In this document: positions 17,304-25,890 of the stretch, piece after piece
Layout: the number at the start of each line of letters is the position of its first letter
Position numbering within the stretch: the first letter of the stretch is position 1
Assembly: GCF_041080655.1 (NCBI RefSeq)
Contig: NZ_CP163525.1
Location: 2,604,001-2,668,000 of the forward strand
Origin: Streptomyces sp. CG4
Lineage (GTDB): Bacteria > Actinomycetota > Actinomycetes > Streptomycetales > Streptomycetaceae
Length of the DNA stretch: 64,000 nucleotides
Reading direction: 5' to 3'
The notes under the pieces: model-generated
Told to the model about the DNA's origin: nothing
The model's database searches: none
The model's input: only the letters and a program-made list of their open reading frames with translations
Made by a program: the position numbers and the translations under genes

Positions 17304-19493
17304 TCAGACTCCCAGTTGCAGGCCGTCCGCCGCCTCCTCGACCATGGCGAGGCCCAGCCGGCTGACGCGCACCGAGAACGGGGCGCCGGCAACGCGCAGC
17401 CCGGTCAGGACGAGTTCGCCGAGCGGTGCGCTGCGCACCGGGCACAGGGTGACCGTACCGGCGGGGGTGTCGGGGCGGATGCCTGCGAGTGCGGTGAGCA
17501 TCGTGATCGCGGAGGCCGCCGCGACGGCTGCCGGCCGGCAGGCCGCGGGGTGCGGGAGGGGAGCGCTCCCGCTGAAGCGCTGTTCACCGGCGAACATGTC
17601 CGGCAGCCGGTGGCCGAAGTGTTCCGCCGCGTCCAGCAGTCCTCTCAGCAGGCCGCTCGCCTCCTTCTCATAGCCGGCGGCGGCCAGTCCGGCGACGGCG
17701 AGTGCGGTGTCGTGGACCCGGACGGCTCCGGTCCGGTGGCCGAACGGGTTGTGTCCCGCTTCCTTGGCGCCGAGTCCCCGCAGTCCCCAGCCCGCGTCCA
17801 TGGCGGGGGTGCCGAGCAGTCTGGCGAGGTTATCGGTCTGTACGGGATCGAGCAGGCCGGGGGCGAGCCGACCGGAGCCCAGCAGGCCGGTGTCGAGGAG
17901 GTGGACGACGGTGGAGCCCAGGTGCGGCACGGGTCGGCCGTCCGGGGCCAGGGCCGCGGCCGGGCGTCCGCCGCCGCGGTCCTCGACCCAGAAGTCGGCT
18001 CGGAACGCCGCCCGCAGGGCCTGGGCCCACTCCCGTAACTCGATGGCGCCGGGCCGGTCGAAGGCGTCGAGGAGATCGGCGCCGAGCAGGGCCGCCCGAT
18101 AGGCGTGGGCCTGTGTGTCGCAGCGGGCCGGGCCGCCGGGCTGGGGGTCGGGGAGGTAGGGGCCGGCACCGGCGGTGGTCCGCAGCCAGGTGAGACAGCG
18201 TTCCGCGGCGGGCAGCAGCTCTCTCGTCTCCTGCTCGGGAAGTCCCCAGCGGCGGGCCTCGGCGAGCAGGACGGGGAAGAGCAGGGTGGCTTCCGTGCCC
18301 GTGCAGGCAGGCGGGAGGAACGGGCCGGCGTCGCGTCGCGGCCCGGGGATCAGGCCGGCCTGCGGGTTGCGGTCCGGGAGCTGGGTGCGGACCAGGGTGC
18401 GCAGGGTGCCCGCGGCCAGCCGGGTGCCGAGCGGCAGGGTCATGCGGGCTGCGGCCAGGGCCTCGGCGGGGGCCAGTCCGCAGCGCCAGGGCGCGCCCGC
18501 GGCGAGGTGGATGCCGGCGGGGTGGGCGGCGTCGCGCAGGAGCAGCGCCTGGAGGTCGGCGATCGCCGCGTCCAGCAGCGAGGTCACCCGGGAGTCGTCG
18601 CCGGTCGCCCGGGCTGGGGCGAGCGGGCTGGTGGTGGCATGACCCGCGGGCCGCAGCGGCCCCGCGCCGTCGAGCCGCACCCGGAGTTCGACGGTTGCCG
18701 TGGCGCCGGGCGGCAGGTCCAGTTCCCACCGGAGCAGTCCGGCCGACGCGAGGGCGTCGGCGGGCGGCGGGTCGGCGATGACGGAGGCGGCGGCTCCGGC
18801 CGTGGCCCAGCGCAGGCCCGAGTCATGGACGGTGGCGGGGAGTTCGGGGCCTGCCCGGCCGGAGGCGATGACGGCGAGTTCGGCGAGGTCCGTACCGAGG
18901 GCCACCTCGACGGGCAGCCTCAGCGGGCGGGCGGCGGCGTTGCGCAGGGTGATCCGTTCGGTTCCGTCGGCGCGGCGGGTCCGCTCGACCACGACATCCG
19001 GATCGGGGCCCGCCGACGGGGAGACCCTCAGCGTTCCCACGAAACGGGCGCTGTCGGCGCCCGTCATCCTGGCCTGCACGGCCAGCGGTTCTCGGCCGGC
19101 CACGCGGATCCGACACCGTGCGAGCAGGCGCCTGCCACCCCGGTAGAACCCGTCCAGTCCGCGGCCGGTCAGCTGTCCCTCTCCGGAGATGGCGAGGCCC
19201 GGCAGGGCGACACAGACCAGGACGGCGTGCGTGGGCGGCAGCTCGGGGGCCGGGCGGACGGCCTGCGGTGTGCGTACCGGCGTGGCTGCGGCGGGCCTGC
19301 GGCCGCGCCCCGGCGGCGCCGATGGCCAGGCGCGGCCCACCGCGGGGTTCGGCTCGCGGACCGTGAGCGAGGGCGGAATCTCGATGGTCTGCCGTGCGGT
19401 GACGGCGGCACCGTCCGACGGGAACCACTCGCGTCTGTCCCAGGGCGGACGTTCGTCTTCGGGGGCGTAGGAGGGAGTCGGCTGTTGGTGCAT
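17304..19493 (-). CDS. Glycogen debranching-type protein (GDE N-bis domain, six-hairpin fold)
   Basis: 729 aa from ATG 19493, preceded by GGAGGAAG. The first roughly 110 residues are Pro/Arg-rich and probably disordered. A beta-sandwich region follows (about 115-340, resembling the GDE_N_bis domain, with GQLTGRGLDGFYRGGRRLL). The C-terminal alpha/alpha six-hairpin domain (about 370-690) contains NPQAGLIPGPRRDAGPF, TGTEATLLFPVL and DAGWGLRGLGAKEAGHNPF, the motif spacing of amylo-alpha-1,6-glucosidase-like proteins. A role in glycogen or trehalose metabolism is plausible. The catalytic residues are not certain, and the family contains members of unknown activity. Confidence 0.8.
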   Translation of the reverse strand: MHQQPTPSYAPEDERPPWDRREWFPSDGAAVTARQTIEIPPSLTVREPNPAVGRAWPSAPPGRGRRPAAATPVRTPQAVRPAPELPPTHAVLVCVALPGLAISGEGQLTGRGLDGFYRGGRRLLARCRIRVAGREPLAVQARMTGADSARFVGTLRVSPSAGPDPDVVVERTRRADGTERITLRNAAARPLRLPVEVALGTDLAELAVIASGRAGPELPATVHDSGLRWATAGAAASVIADPPPADALASAGLLRWELDLPPGATATVELRVRLDGAGPLRPAGHATTSPLAPARATGDDSRVTSLLDAAIADLQALLLRDAAHPAGIHLAAGAPWRCGLAPAEALAAARMTLPLGTRLAAGTLRTLVRTQLPDRNPQAGLIPGPRRDAGPFLPPACTGTEATLLFPVLLAEARRWGLPEQETRELLPAAERCLTWLRTTAGAGPYLPDPQPGGPARCDTQAHAYRAALLGADLLDAFDRPGAIELREWAQALRAAFRADFWVEDRGGGRPAAALAPDGRPVPHLGSTVVHLLDTGLLGSGRLAPGLLDPVQTDNLARLLGTPAMDAGWGLRGLGAKEAGHNPFGHRTGAVRVHDTALAVAGLAAAGYEKEASGLLRGLLDAAEHFGHRLPDMFAGEQRFSGSAPLPHPAACRPAAVAAASAITMLTALAGIRPDTPAGTVTLCPVRSAPLGELVLTGLRVAGAPFSVRVSRLGLAMVEEAADGLQLGV

Positions 19494-19807
19494 GGGGTGG
19501 CTTCCTCCGCGCTCGGTGCGCCTCGGACCTGCTGGGCGGCCGGCGGGACGCCCTGGGGGGGATGAGTCGTACGGCGGCAGGGCCTGTCCGGGCGTTCCGC
19601 CACTCAGGTGAACGGAGCGGGACTCGTCCGGGTCACGGCTCGGCTCGGGGAAGCCGATCGGAGGGCGGCGGGACGGCAGGGTGGCGCCGCCGCTCGAGTC
19701 GCGCGTGAGCCGGTGCCACCAACGGGCGCGCGGCGGGCCGGGGAATCGGCTCCGAGCGGTCGGACAGGTCCGGTGGGACAGGCGGCGGCCCAGCCAGGTG
19801 CGGGCGC
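19494..19807. other. Intergenic region, 314 bp
   Basis: Between two leftward genes. It presumably carries the promoter of the debranching-type gene. No hairpin or small gene stands out. Confidence 0.4.
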
Positions 19808-21385
19808 TCACCTGTCCGCCTCGGGCTTGCCGTCGTCGCTCCCCGGCAGAGCCGTCCTGGTCGTGGTGTCGGGCGCCTCGGTCGTACGTGTACGTGTGCC
19901 GCCCGGGCTTCGGCTGCCGGGGCGCGTGGCTTCGGCCGGGGACGGAGCGGGGTGGGAGCCGGCCGGCCTGCGCCGTCCCCCCGTGGTGCCCACCGCGCGT
20001 GGGGTGTCGCAGCCGTCCGCCGATCGCGCTCGGCGCCGTCGGCGGGTGCTCGTCCCTCGGCGGGCTTCGGCGCCCTCGTCGCCCGTGTCCGTGCGCCCAC
20101 TCGGTCCGTGCGGCGCCGCGCTTTCGGGCGCCGGGAGCACGGCCCGAGCCGTTTGCTCCTCGGTGTGCCGCTGCGCGCCGGTCTCCTCGCGCGTACGCCC
20201 CGCTCGGTCGGTGCGGTGCGCGCGCAGGCAGCGGCGGATCGCTTCCGGGTCGATTCCTTCGTTGCAGGCCTGGTGCAGCAACCGGGCGAACAGATAGTCG
20301 GGATCCGCGCCGAGCGCCATGGCCAGCGCCTCGCGGGCCTCCAGCTCGTCACCTGTCGACCAGGCGACCCAGCCGGCCAGGGTCAGTGGGGCCGCGGCGT
20401 GTTCGCCGTAGGGGCCGACGCAGCGGCGGGCCAGGGCGCGCCAGAGCCGGAGGGCCCCTGCGGCCTCGTCGCCCTCCATCCAGGTGGCCGCACGGTCGCG
20501 GGTCGTGCGGTCCTGGAGTCCGAGGATCAGCGCCGCCGCCTCGTCGTGTGCGAGCAGGTCGTCGTCGCGCTTGTCCGCCGGGTGCGTGCCCGGCGCCGGT
20601 GCCGCGGCGGCGAAGCGGTGGATGATCCGCTCGGCGAGGCCCAGGGTCTCCTCCGCCACCTGGGCGCGGGACGCGTCGTCGAGCATGCGGGGCACCAGGG
20701 TCATGCCGGCCGTGTCCAGGGCGATCTCCTGTTCCAGGGCCGCGGTCGTCTCCCAGGGCTGCAGCCTGGCCCGCAACTCCCGCAGCGTGCCGCGCACTTG
20801 GACGCCGGCGTAGGTGGCCGCGGCGGCCAGCACGGAGGTGCCGGGAAGGCCCATCGGAGTGCCGTCCTCGGGGCAGCATCCCTCGGTCGGGCAGCAGTAC
20901 GACCAGAAGCGGCCGTCGGAGATGCACAGGGCCTCGACGACCGGTACGTCGAGGTCGCCGCACTGGGTGCGCAGCAGGTGGGCCAGGCGCGCCAGCCGTC
21001 GTTTGACGTCGTGGCCGGACTCTCCCGGGGACGGCTCCTGGCAGACGTAGGCCACCATCTGCTCGGGCCGGGCGCCGCGCCGCTCGCTGCCGTTCACCAG
21101 GCCGTGGGCCAGCTGGCGGGCGGCCGCCTCCCAGTCCTCCTCGTGCGCGGGGATGCCGAGCCGGGCCCGGCCGCCGAACCTGCCCTGGCCTTCACGGTCG
21201 TGCAGAGCCACCAGCACCATGCTGTCCTCGGGGCGGTAGCCGAGGACGTAGGGCAGGGCGTCGGCCAGTTCGGCGGGGGTGCGCAGGGTGACCTCGGTGT
21301 CGTGCGCGGGCGGGCCGGTGAACGGCCGCTGTCCCGGGATGTCGCTGCTCTCGAACGGTCCGGTCGTTTCGCTGTGATTCGTCAT
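19808..21385 (-). CDS. DUF4192 family protein
   Basis: 525 aa from ATG 21385 (MTNHSETTGPFE). The DUF4192 region spans about residues 30-390 and includes AELADALPYVLGYRPEDSMV near its start, a Cys-rich stretch (SYCCPTEGCCPEDGTPMG) and the C-terminal segment WVAWSTGDELEAREALAMAL. The last roughly 125 residues are Arg/Thr/Pro-rich and disordered, and probably lineage-specific. DUF4192 proteins are widespread in actinobacteria, often fixed in this neighbourhood, and have no established function. It is the last core gene before the accessory cluster. Confidence 0.85.
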   Translation of the reverse strand: MTNHSETTGPFESSDIPGQRPFTGPPAHDTEVTLRTPAELADALPYVLGYRPEDSMVLVALHDREGQGRFGGRARLGIPAHEEDWEAAARQLAHGLVNGSERRGARPEQMVAYVCQEPSPGESGHDVKRRLARLAHLLRTQCGDLDVPVVEALCISDGRFWSYCCPTEGCCPEDGTPMGLPGTSVLAAAATYAGVQVRGTLRELRARLQPWETTAALEQEIALDTAGMTLVPRMLDDASRAQVAEETLGLAERIIHRFAAAAPAPGTHPADKRDDDLLAHDEAAALILGLQDRTTRDRAATWMEGDEAAGALRLWRALARRCVGPYGEHAAAPLTLAGWVAWSTGDELEAREALAMALGADPDYLFARLLHQACNEGIDPEAIRRCLRAHRTDRAGRTREETGAQRHTEEQTARAVLPAPESAAPHGPSGRTDTGDEGAEARRGTSTRRRRRARSADGCDTPRAVGTTGGRRRPAGSHPAPSPAEATRPGSRSPGGTRTRTTEAPDTTTRTALPGSDDGKPEADR

Positions 21386-21422
21386 GCGCCGACGATCTCG
21401 CGGATCTTGGCCCTCCGCTTGA

Positions 21423-21479
21423 GCCTGTGGACAAGTCGAATCAGGGACACGACAAGCCCGATCCGGGTTGTCCACAGGC
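21423..21479. promoter_or_regulatory. Inverted pair of consensus DnaA boxes
   Basis: Two copies of the Streptomyces DnaA box TTGTCCACA occur in opposite orientation (21426-21434 as its complement and 21468-21476). They form the ends of a perfect 12-bp inverted repeat (GCCTGTGGACAA / TTGTCCACAGGC) separated by 33 bp. The site lies about 40 bp upstream of the DUF4192 gene, far from any visible origin genes. Confidence 0.75.
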
Positions 21480-21608
21480 GCGGCCGGGGCCCGCCCGATT
21501 GTCGGTCCCGTCGTGTTTCATCGGACGCATGGATCGCACGAGTTGTATCGCAGAAGCAGCGGCGGGCGACGACACCGGCGCGCGTCGCCCGCACCACCGT
21601 GAGGACTG

Positions 21609-22262
21609 CTACCGCTCGGGGGCTTCCCCGACCGCGACGTACACCCAGCCGCCGTAGCGGGACAGCATGCGGTGGCGGGCGGCTCCCTCCTGGATCGGCT
21701 CCCACGGATGCCGCTGGACCATGCTGGTGTCGCCGCCGAACGGGGCGATCATCGGGCCCAGCATGGGGATGAGCCGGTCCGGCCACCAGCGCGGCAGCCG
21801 GTAGTCCAGCACCACCCAGCGCCCGCCGGGGCCGAGCGCCTCGTAGCCGCGCTCGACGACCTTGGCGTACTCGCCGATGAGGGTCAGGGAGAAGCAGGCG
21901 ATGATCCCGCGCACGTCCTCCGGGTACTGATAAGTCGTCAGATCACCCTGTACCAGCTCGACTTGGGACAGTCCGGCACGCCGTACCCGGTCCTCGGCCT
22001 GTTCCAGCATGGCGTCGGTGAGGTCCACGCCGATCACCCGGCCGGTCGGGCCCACGGCCTCGGCGAGCAGCGGAAGGTTGTGGCCGGTGCCGCAGCCGGC
22101 GTCGACCACCGTGTCGCCGGGGCGCAGGGCGAGTTGCTCCAGGGCCAGGTGCTTGTAGGCCATGGTGCGCTGGCCGATGAGGTAAAGACGATTGGAGGTG
22201 ACGTCGTATCGCTTGGCTCGCTTGCGGTAGACCGCGACCATGCGCTCGGACTCGGTGGTCAT
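21609..22262 (-). CDS. SAM-dependent methyltransferase (class I)
   Basis: 217 aa from ATG 22262. Motif I is VVDAGCGTGHNLPLL and the acidic loop is VIGVDLTDAMLEQAEDR. The C-terminal half (LDYRLPRWWPDRLIPMLGP) is hydrophobic and resembles methyltransferases acting on membrane lipids, quinones or amines. It is the last gene of the leftward biosynthetic operon, and its ATG overlaps the monooxygenase stop by 4 bp. N- or O-methylation of the cluster product is the probable role. The exact site is unknown. Confidence 0.85.
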   Translation of the reverse strand: MTTESERMVAVYRKRAKRYDVTSNRLYLIGQRTMAYKHLALEQLALRPGDTVVDAGCGTGHNLPLLAEAVGPTGRVIGVDLTDAMLEQAEDRVRRAGLSQVELVQGDLTTYQYPEDVRGIIACFSLTLIGEYAKVVERGYEALGPGGRWVVLDYRLPRWWPDRLIPMLGPMIAPFGGDTSMVQRHPWEPIQEGAARHRMLSRYGGWVYVAVGEAPER

Positions 22263-23710
22263 GGGCGTTCCTCGGGGAGGTGGGCCGGTCCGGCGGGACC
22301 GGAGAGCGGGACGGTCGGGGACGGCGCGTTCCTCGGGCCGCGCAACACCGAGGCCAGCACCCTCGGTTGGAGCACGACCTGGGGCGGGGCCAGCAGATGG
22401 GTCATGTCGAACAGGGCCGTGGCCACGGTCCGGTCGGTGGTCGCCACCTTCAGCAGCCGGTCGGTGTAGCGCTTGCCGAGCCGTGCGGCGAGCGGCAGCG
22501 GGCCGTCGGCGGCCCCCGGGTAGGCCAGGTCGGCGTTGCCCGAGAGCATCCACGCGGCATCCACGCAGCGGGCGATCCGCTTGCGCAGCGGGCCGGCGAA
22601 GCCGGCCGGGATCCGGCCGGTGCCCTGGGTCCCAGCCTGTTCCAGGGCCCGGTGCAGCACGAGCGCGCTCATGCCGGCGACGGAGATGCCCTGCCCGTAG
22701 GCCGGGTTGAAGGCGCCGACGGCGTCACCGAGGACGAGGAAGCGGTCGGGCCAGCGTGTGAGCCGCTCGTAGTGGCGCCGGCGGTTCTCCGTACGGCCCG
22801 ATCCGTAGACCTCGCCGAGGGGCTTGGCGTCGCGGATCGCCTCGTACAGGACGGTGCTGCGCAGGCTCTTGGCGAAGTCGACGAAGCCCGCGTGGTCGAG
22901 CGGCGGACGCTCGCCGCCGAGCCCGGCCACGGAGACCATCCAGCGGTCGTTCTCGATGGGGTTGAGGATGCCCGAGCGGGGCTCCTCCGGCGTGGACTGG
23001 AGCAGGATGCACTTCCAGTCGGCGGTGTGTCCCGGCGGGCGTTCGAAGACGCAGGTGGCGTAGGCGCAGCCGGCGTCCACGACGGTCTCCTCGGGGACCG
23101 GGTAGCCGAGCCCCTCCAGCCAGGCAGGGGCGCGGGAGCCGCGGCCGGTGGCGTCCACGACGAGGTCGGCCTCCAGCCGGTACGGCTCGCCCCAGCCGGT
23201 GCGCGCCGCGGAGTCCCGCTCGCGCAGCAGCACGCCGCGGACGGTGTCGCGGCCCGGTCCGGCGACGAGGCCGACCGCCTCCGTCTCCTCGCGTGTCTCC
23301 ACGCCGGGCAGGTCCCGCAGCCGACGGCGGACGGCCCAGTCGAGCAGGTCGCGCGAGCCGGACAGCACCACGTGCGGGCCGGTGAAGCGGTCCACCCAGC
23401 CGCCCGCCACCATGAGCAGCATGTCCTGCGGCATCCGGACCTCGACCATGCCGAGGTCCCGCAGATCGTCGAGCAGGCCGGGGAAGAGCCGTTCGAGGGA
23501 GCGCTGGCCCGCGCCCAGCAGGTTGTGGGTGTGGCGGGCCTGGGGCACGCCGCGGCGCCAGCGCGGCTCGTCGGGGTAGCGGTCGCGCTCCACGAGCGTG
23601 ACCCGGTCCACGTGCGGGGCCAGCGCGGCCGCCGCGCAGAGTCCGGCGAGGCTGCCGCCCAGCACCACGGCGTGGCTGCCGCCCTGTGGGCGGGAGCTGC
23701 GGTCGGTCAT
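22259..23710 (-). CDS. FAD-dependent monooxygenase/epoxidase
   Basis: 483 aa. It has an N-terminal Rossmann FAD motif (VVLGGSLAGLCAAAALA, ending in the ribose-binding VERD), the mid motif VDATGRGSRAPAWLEGLGY and the second flavin motif VLGDAVGAFNPAYGQGIS. This architecture belongs to p-hydroxybenzoate-hydroxylase-like enzymes and resembles flavin epoxidases of bacterial meroterpenoid and indolosesquiterpenoid pathways. Those epoxidise a prenyl chain before cyclisation. In this cluster, with a prenyl synthase and a UbiA enzyme, epoxidation of a polyprenyl intermediate is the leading idea. Hydroxylation of an aromatic ring is an alternative. Confidence 0.88.
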   Translation of the reverse strand: MTDRSSRPQGGSHAVVLGGSLAGLCAAAALAPHVDRVTLVERDRYPDEPRWRRGVPQARHTHNLLGAGQRSLERLFPGLLDDLRDLGMVEVRMPQDMLLMVAGGWVDRFTGPHVVLSGSRDLLDWAVRRRLRDLPGVETREETEAVGLVAGPGRDTVRGVLLRERDSAARTGWGEPYRLEADLVVDATGRGSRAPAWLEGLGYPVPEETVVDAGCAYATCVFERPPGHTADWKCILLQSTPEEPRSGILNPIENDRWMVSVAGLGGERPPLDHAGFVDFAKSLRSTVLYEAIRDAKPLGEVYGSGRTENRRRHYERLTRWPDRFLVLGDAVGAFNPAYGQGISVAGMSALVLHRALEQAGTQGTGRIPAGFAGPLRKRIARCVDAAWMLSGNADLAYPGAADGPLPLAARLGKRYTDRLLKVATTDRTVATALFDMTHLLAPPQVVLQPRVLASVLRGPRNAPSPTVPLSGPAGPAHLPEERP

Positions 23711-23725
23711 GTCCTGCCCCTCCTC

Positions 23726-24664
23726 TCAGTGTTCGCGGGCGGGGCGCCGGCGGCCGAGCCACTCGTGGGCGGCGGCGTACCAGCTGGGGGCGGTGCGGTG
23801 GACGTTGAGGGAGTGGGCGGCGTCGGGGACGACGAACGCCTCCAGGTCGGTGGTGCCGGTGTAGAACTTCCGCTCGTACGCGACGACGGACGCGGCGTCC
23901 TCGGTGGAGACGTCCCCGCCGCCGAAGAGGCGGTCCTCCCGGCCGACGACCAGCAGGACGGGCACCCGTACCTGGGCAGCCGTCTCGGGCTGGTAGATGG
24001 CGTCCAGGGTGAAGCCCTCGCCGGCGGTCACCGTCGACTTGGTGTCCTCGTGGTAGGCGGACAGGTCGGGGTCCATGCCGGCCGGGCACTCGTACAGGGC
24101 GGCGCGGCGGCCGGGCCGGGTGGTCAGGTAGTTCTCCGGCGGGTTCGCCGGGGCGAGCACCGGGTCCTCGGCGGCCGGATACAGCGCCGGTACGGCCTCC
24201 GGGTAGAGCGGGCCGACGGCGTGCAGCAGTCCGGTGACGACCAGGGCGTCGAGGTCGCCATGGCGGGCCGCCTCGATCAGGGCGATGCCGGAGCCCAGGG
24301 AGTGCCCGACGGCGACCACGTGGCGGAAGGCGGGGACGCCGGGGGTGCCCCGGCGCAGCGCGGTCACCACCTGGTGCACGGCCTCGACGTTGCTCTCGAC
24401 CGTGACCTGGTCGGCGGGCGGATGCTCACTGGTGCCGGTGCCGGGGCGGTCGAGGGCGAGGACGGCGTAGCCCTCGCCGACCGCGTGCCGGGTGTAGTCG
24501 AGGGCGCCCGGGGCGGTCCAGTAGCGGCGGTCGTAGGTGAGCCCCGGCAGCAGCAGCTGCACCGTGTCGGGCGGGTCACCGGCGGGGAGGAACAGCTGCG
24601 CGCCGAGCCGCCAGGTGGTGTCGGGGGCGTGCGGAGGGGTCACGTCGAAGCTGACGGAGCTCAT
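23726..24664 (-). CDS. Alpha/beta hydrolase
   Basis: 312 aa from ATG 24664. The nucleophile elbow is GHSLGSG, the acid is likely the Asp in VVGREDRLFG, and the histidine is in PDAAHSLNVH. The oxyanion region is LLLPGLTYDRRYW. No signal peptide is seen, so it is cytoplasmic. It could hydrolyse an ester, thioester, lactone or epoxide in the pathway. It follows ispG by 68 bp and precedes the monooxygenase by 15 bp. Confidence 0.85.
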   Translation of the reverse strand: MSSVSFDVTPPHAPDTTWRLGAQLFLPAGDPPDTVQLLLPGLTYDRRYWTAPGALDYTRHAVGEGYAVLALDRPGTGTSEHPPADQVTVESNVEAVHQVVTALRRGTPGVPAFRHVVAVGHSLGSGIALIEAARHGDLDALVVTGLLHAVGPLYPEAVPALYPAAEDPVLAPANPPENYLTTRPGRRAALYECPAGMDPDLSAYHEDTKSTVTAGEGFTLDAIYQPETAAQVRVPVLLVVGREDRLFGGGDVSTEDAASVVAYERKFYTGTTDLEAFVVPDAAHSLNVHRTAPSWYAAAHEWLGRRRPAREH

Positions 24665-24732
24665 ACGAATTGCGCCCTTCTGCTGTGCTGGATTGGCTGC
24701 TCTGGTGTGCGGGATCGGCTGCCTGGACGGCA

Positions 24733-25890
24733 TCACAGGACGGTGACGTCCGGCTCTCCGGACGGGGTGCCGTCGGCCTCCATCTGCTCGGCGATCTTCA
24801 TGGCTTCCTCGATGAGGGTCTCGACGATCCTGGACTCGGGGACGGTCTTGATGACCTCGCCCTTGACGAAGATCTGGCCCTTGCCGTTGCCGGAGGCGAC
24901 ACCGAGGTCGGCCTCCCGGGCCTCGCCCGGACCGTTGACCACACAGCCCATGACGGCGACGCGCAGCGGCACCTCCATGCCGTCGAGTCCGGCGAGCACC
25001 TGGTCGGCGAGCTTGTAGACGTCGACCTGGGCGCGGCCGCAGGACGGGCAGGAGACGATCTCCAGGCGGCGCTGTCGGAGGTTCAGCGACTCCAGGATCT
25101 GGGTGCCGACCTTGACCTCCTCCACGGGCGGGGCCGACAGCGACACCCGGATGGTGTCCCCGATGCCCTGGCTGAGCAGCGCGCCGAAGGCGACCGCCGA
25201 CTTGACCGTGCCCTGGAAGGCGGGACCGGCCTCGGTCACCCCGAGGTGGAGGGGGTAGTCGCAGCGGGCGGCGAGCTGCCGGTAGGCCTCGACCATGACG
25301 ACGGGGTCGTTGTGCTTCACCGAGAGCTTGATGTCCCGGAAGCCGTGCTCCTCGAAGAGCGAGCACTCCCACAGGGCCGACTCCACCAGTGCCTCGGGGG
25401 TGGCCTTGCCGTACTTCTTCAGGAGCCGCTGGTCCAGGGAGCCGGCGTTGACGCCGATCCGGATGGGCACGCCCGCGTCGCCGGCGGCCTTCGCGATCTC
25501 CTTGACCTTGTCGTCGAAGCGTTTGATGTTGCCGGGGTTGACCCGGACGGCCGCGCAGCCGGCGTCGATGGCGGCGAAGACGTACTTGGGCTGGAAGTGG
25601 ATGTCGGCGATCACCGGGATCTTCGACTTCTTCGCGATCTGCGGCAGCGCGTCGGCGTCGTCCTGCGAGGGGCAGGCGACGCGGACGATCTGGCAGCCGG
25701 ACGCGGTGAGCTCCGCGATCTGCCGGAGCGTGGCGTCCACGTCGGCGGTGAGGGTCGTGGTCATGGACTGCACGGACACGGGGGCGTCCCCGCCGACCGC
25801 CACGGAGCCCACCAGGATCTGCCGCGAGGGGCGGCGGGGGGCGAGCCGGGCGGGTACGGCGGGCATGCCGAGTGCGACAGGCGAGGTCAT
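24733..25890 (-). CDS. ispG: 4-hydroxy-3-methylbut-2-enyl diphosphate synthase IspG
   Basis: 385 aa, the usual size. IspG reduces MEcPP to HMBPP in the MEP isoprenoid pathway with a [4Fe-4S] cluster. The cluster-binding cysteines are visible in [14 protein letters not shown] and [16 protein letters not shown]. The TIM-barrel N-terminus carries [15 protein letters not shown]. The ATG overlaps the dxs stop by one base (TGATG). Streptomycetes have a housekeeping ispG elsewhere, so this is most likely a cluster-borne second copy boosting precursor supply. Confidence 0.95.
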   Translation of the reverse strand: MTSPVALGMPAVPARLAPRRPSRQILVGSVAVGGDAPVSVQSMTTTLTADVDATLRQIAELTASGCQIVRVACPSQDDADALPQIAKKSKIPVIADIHFQPKYVFAAIDAGCAAVRVNPGNIKRFDDKVKEIAKAAGDAGVPIRIGVNAGSLDQRLLKKYGKATPEALVESALWECSLFEEHGFRDIKLSVKHNDPVVMVEAYRQLAARCDYPLHLGVTEAGPAFQGTVKSAVAFGALLSQGIGDTIRVSLSAPPVEEVKVGTQILESLNLRQRRLEIVSCPSCGRAQVDVYKLADQVLAGLDGMEVPLRVAVMGCVVNGPGEAREADLGVASGNGKGQIFVKGEVIKTVPESRIVETLIEEAMKIAEQMEADGTPSGEPDVTVL

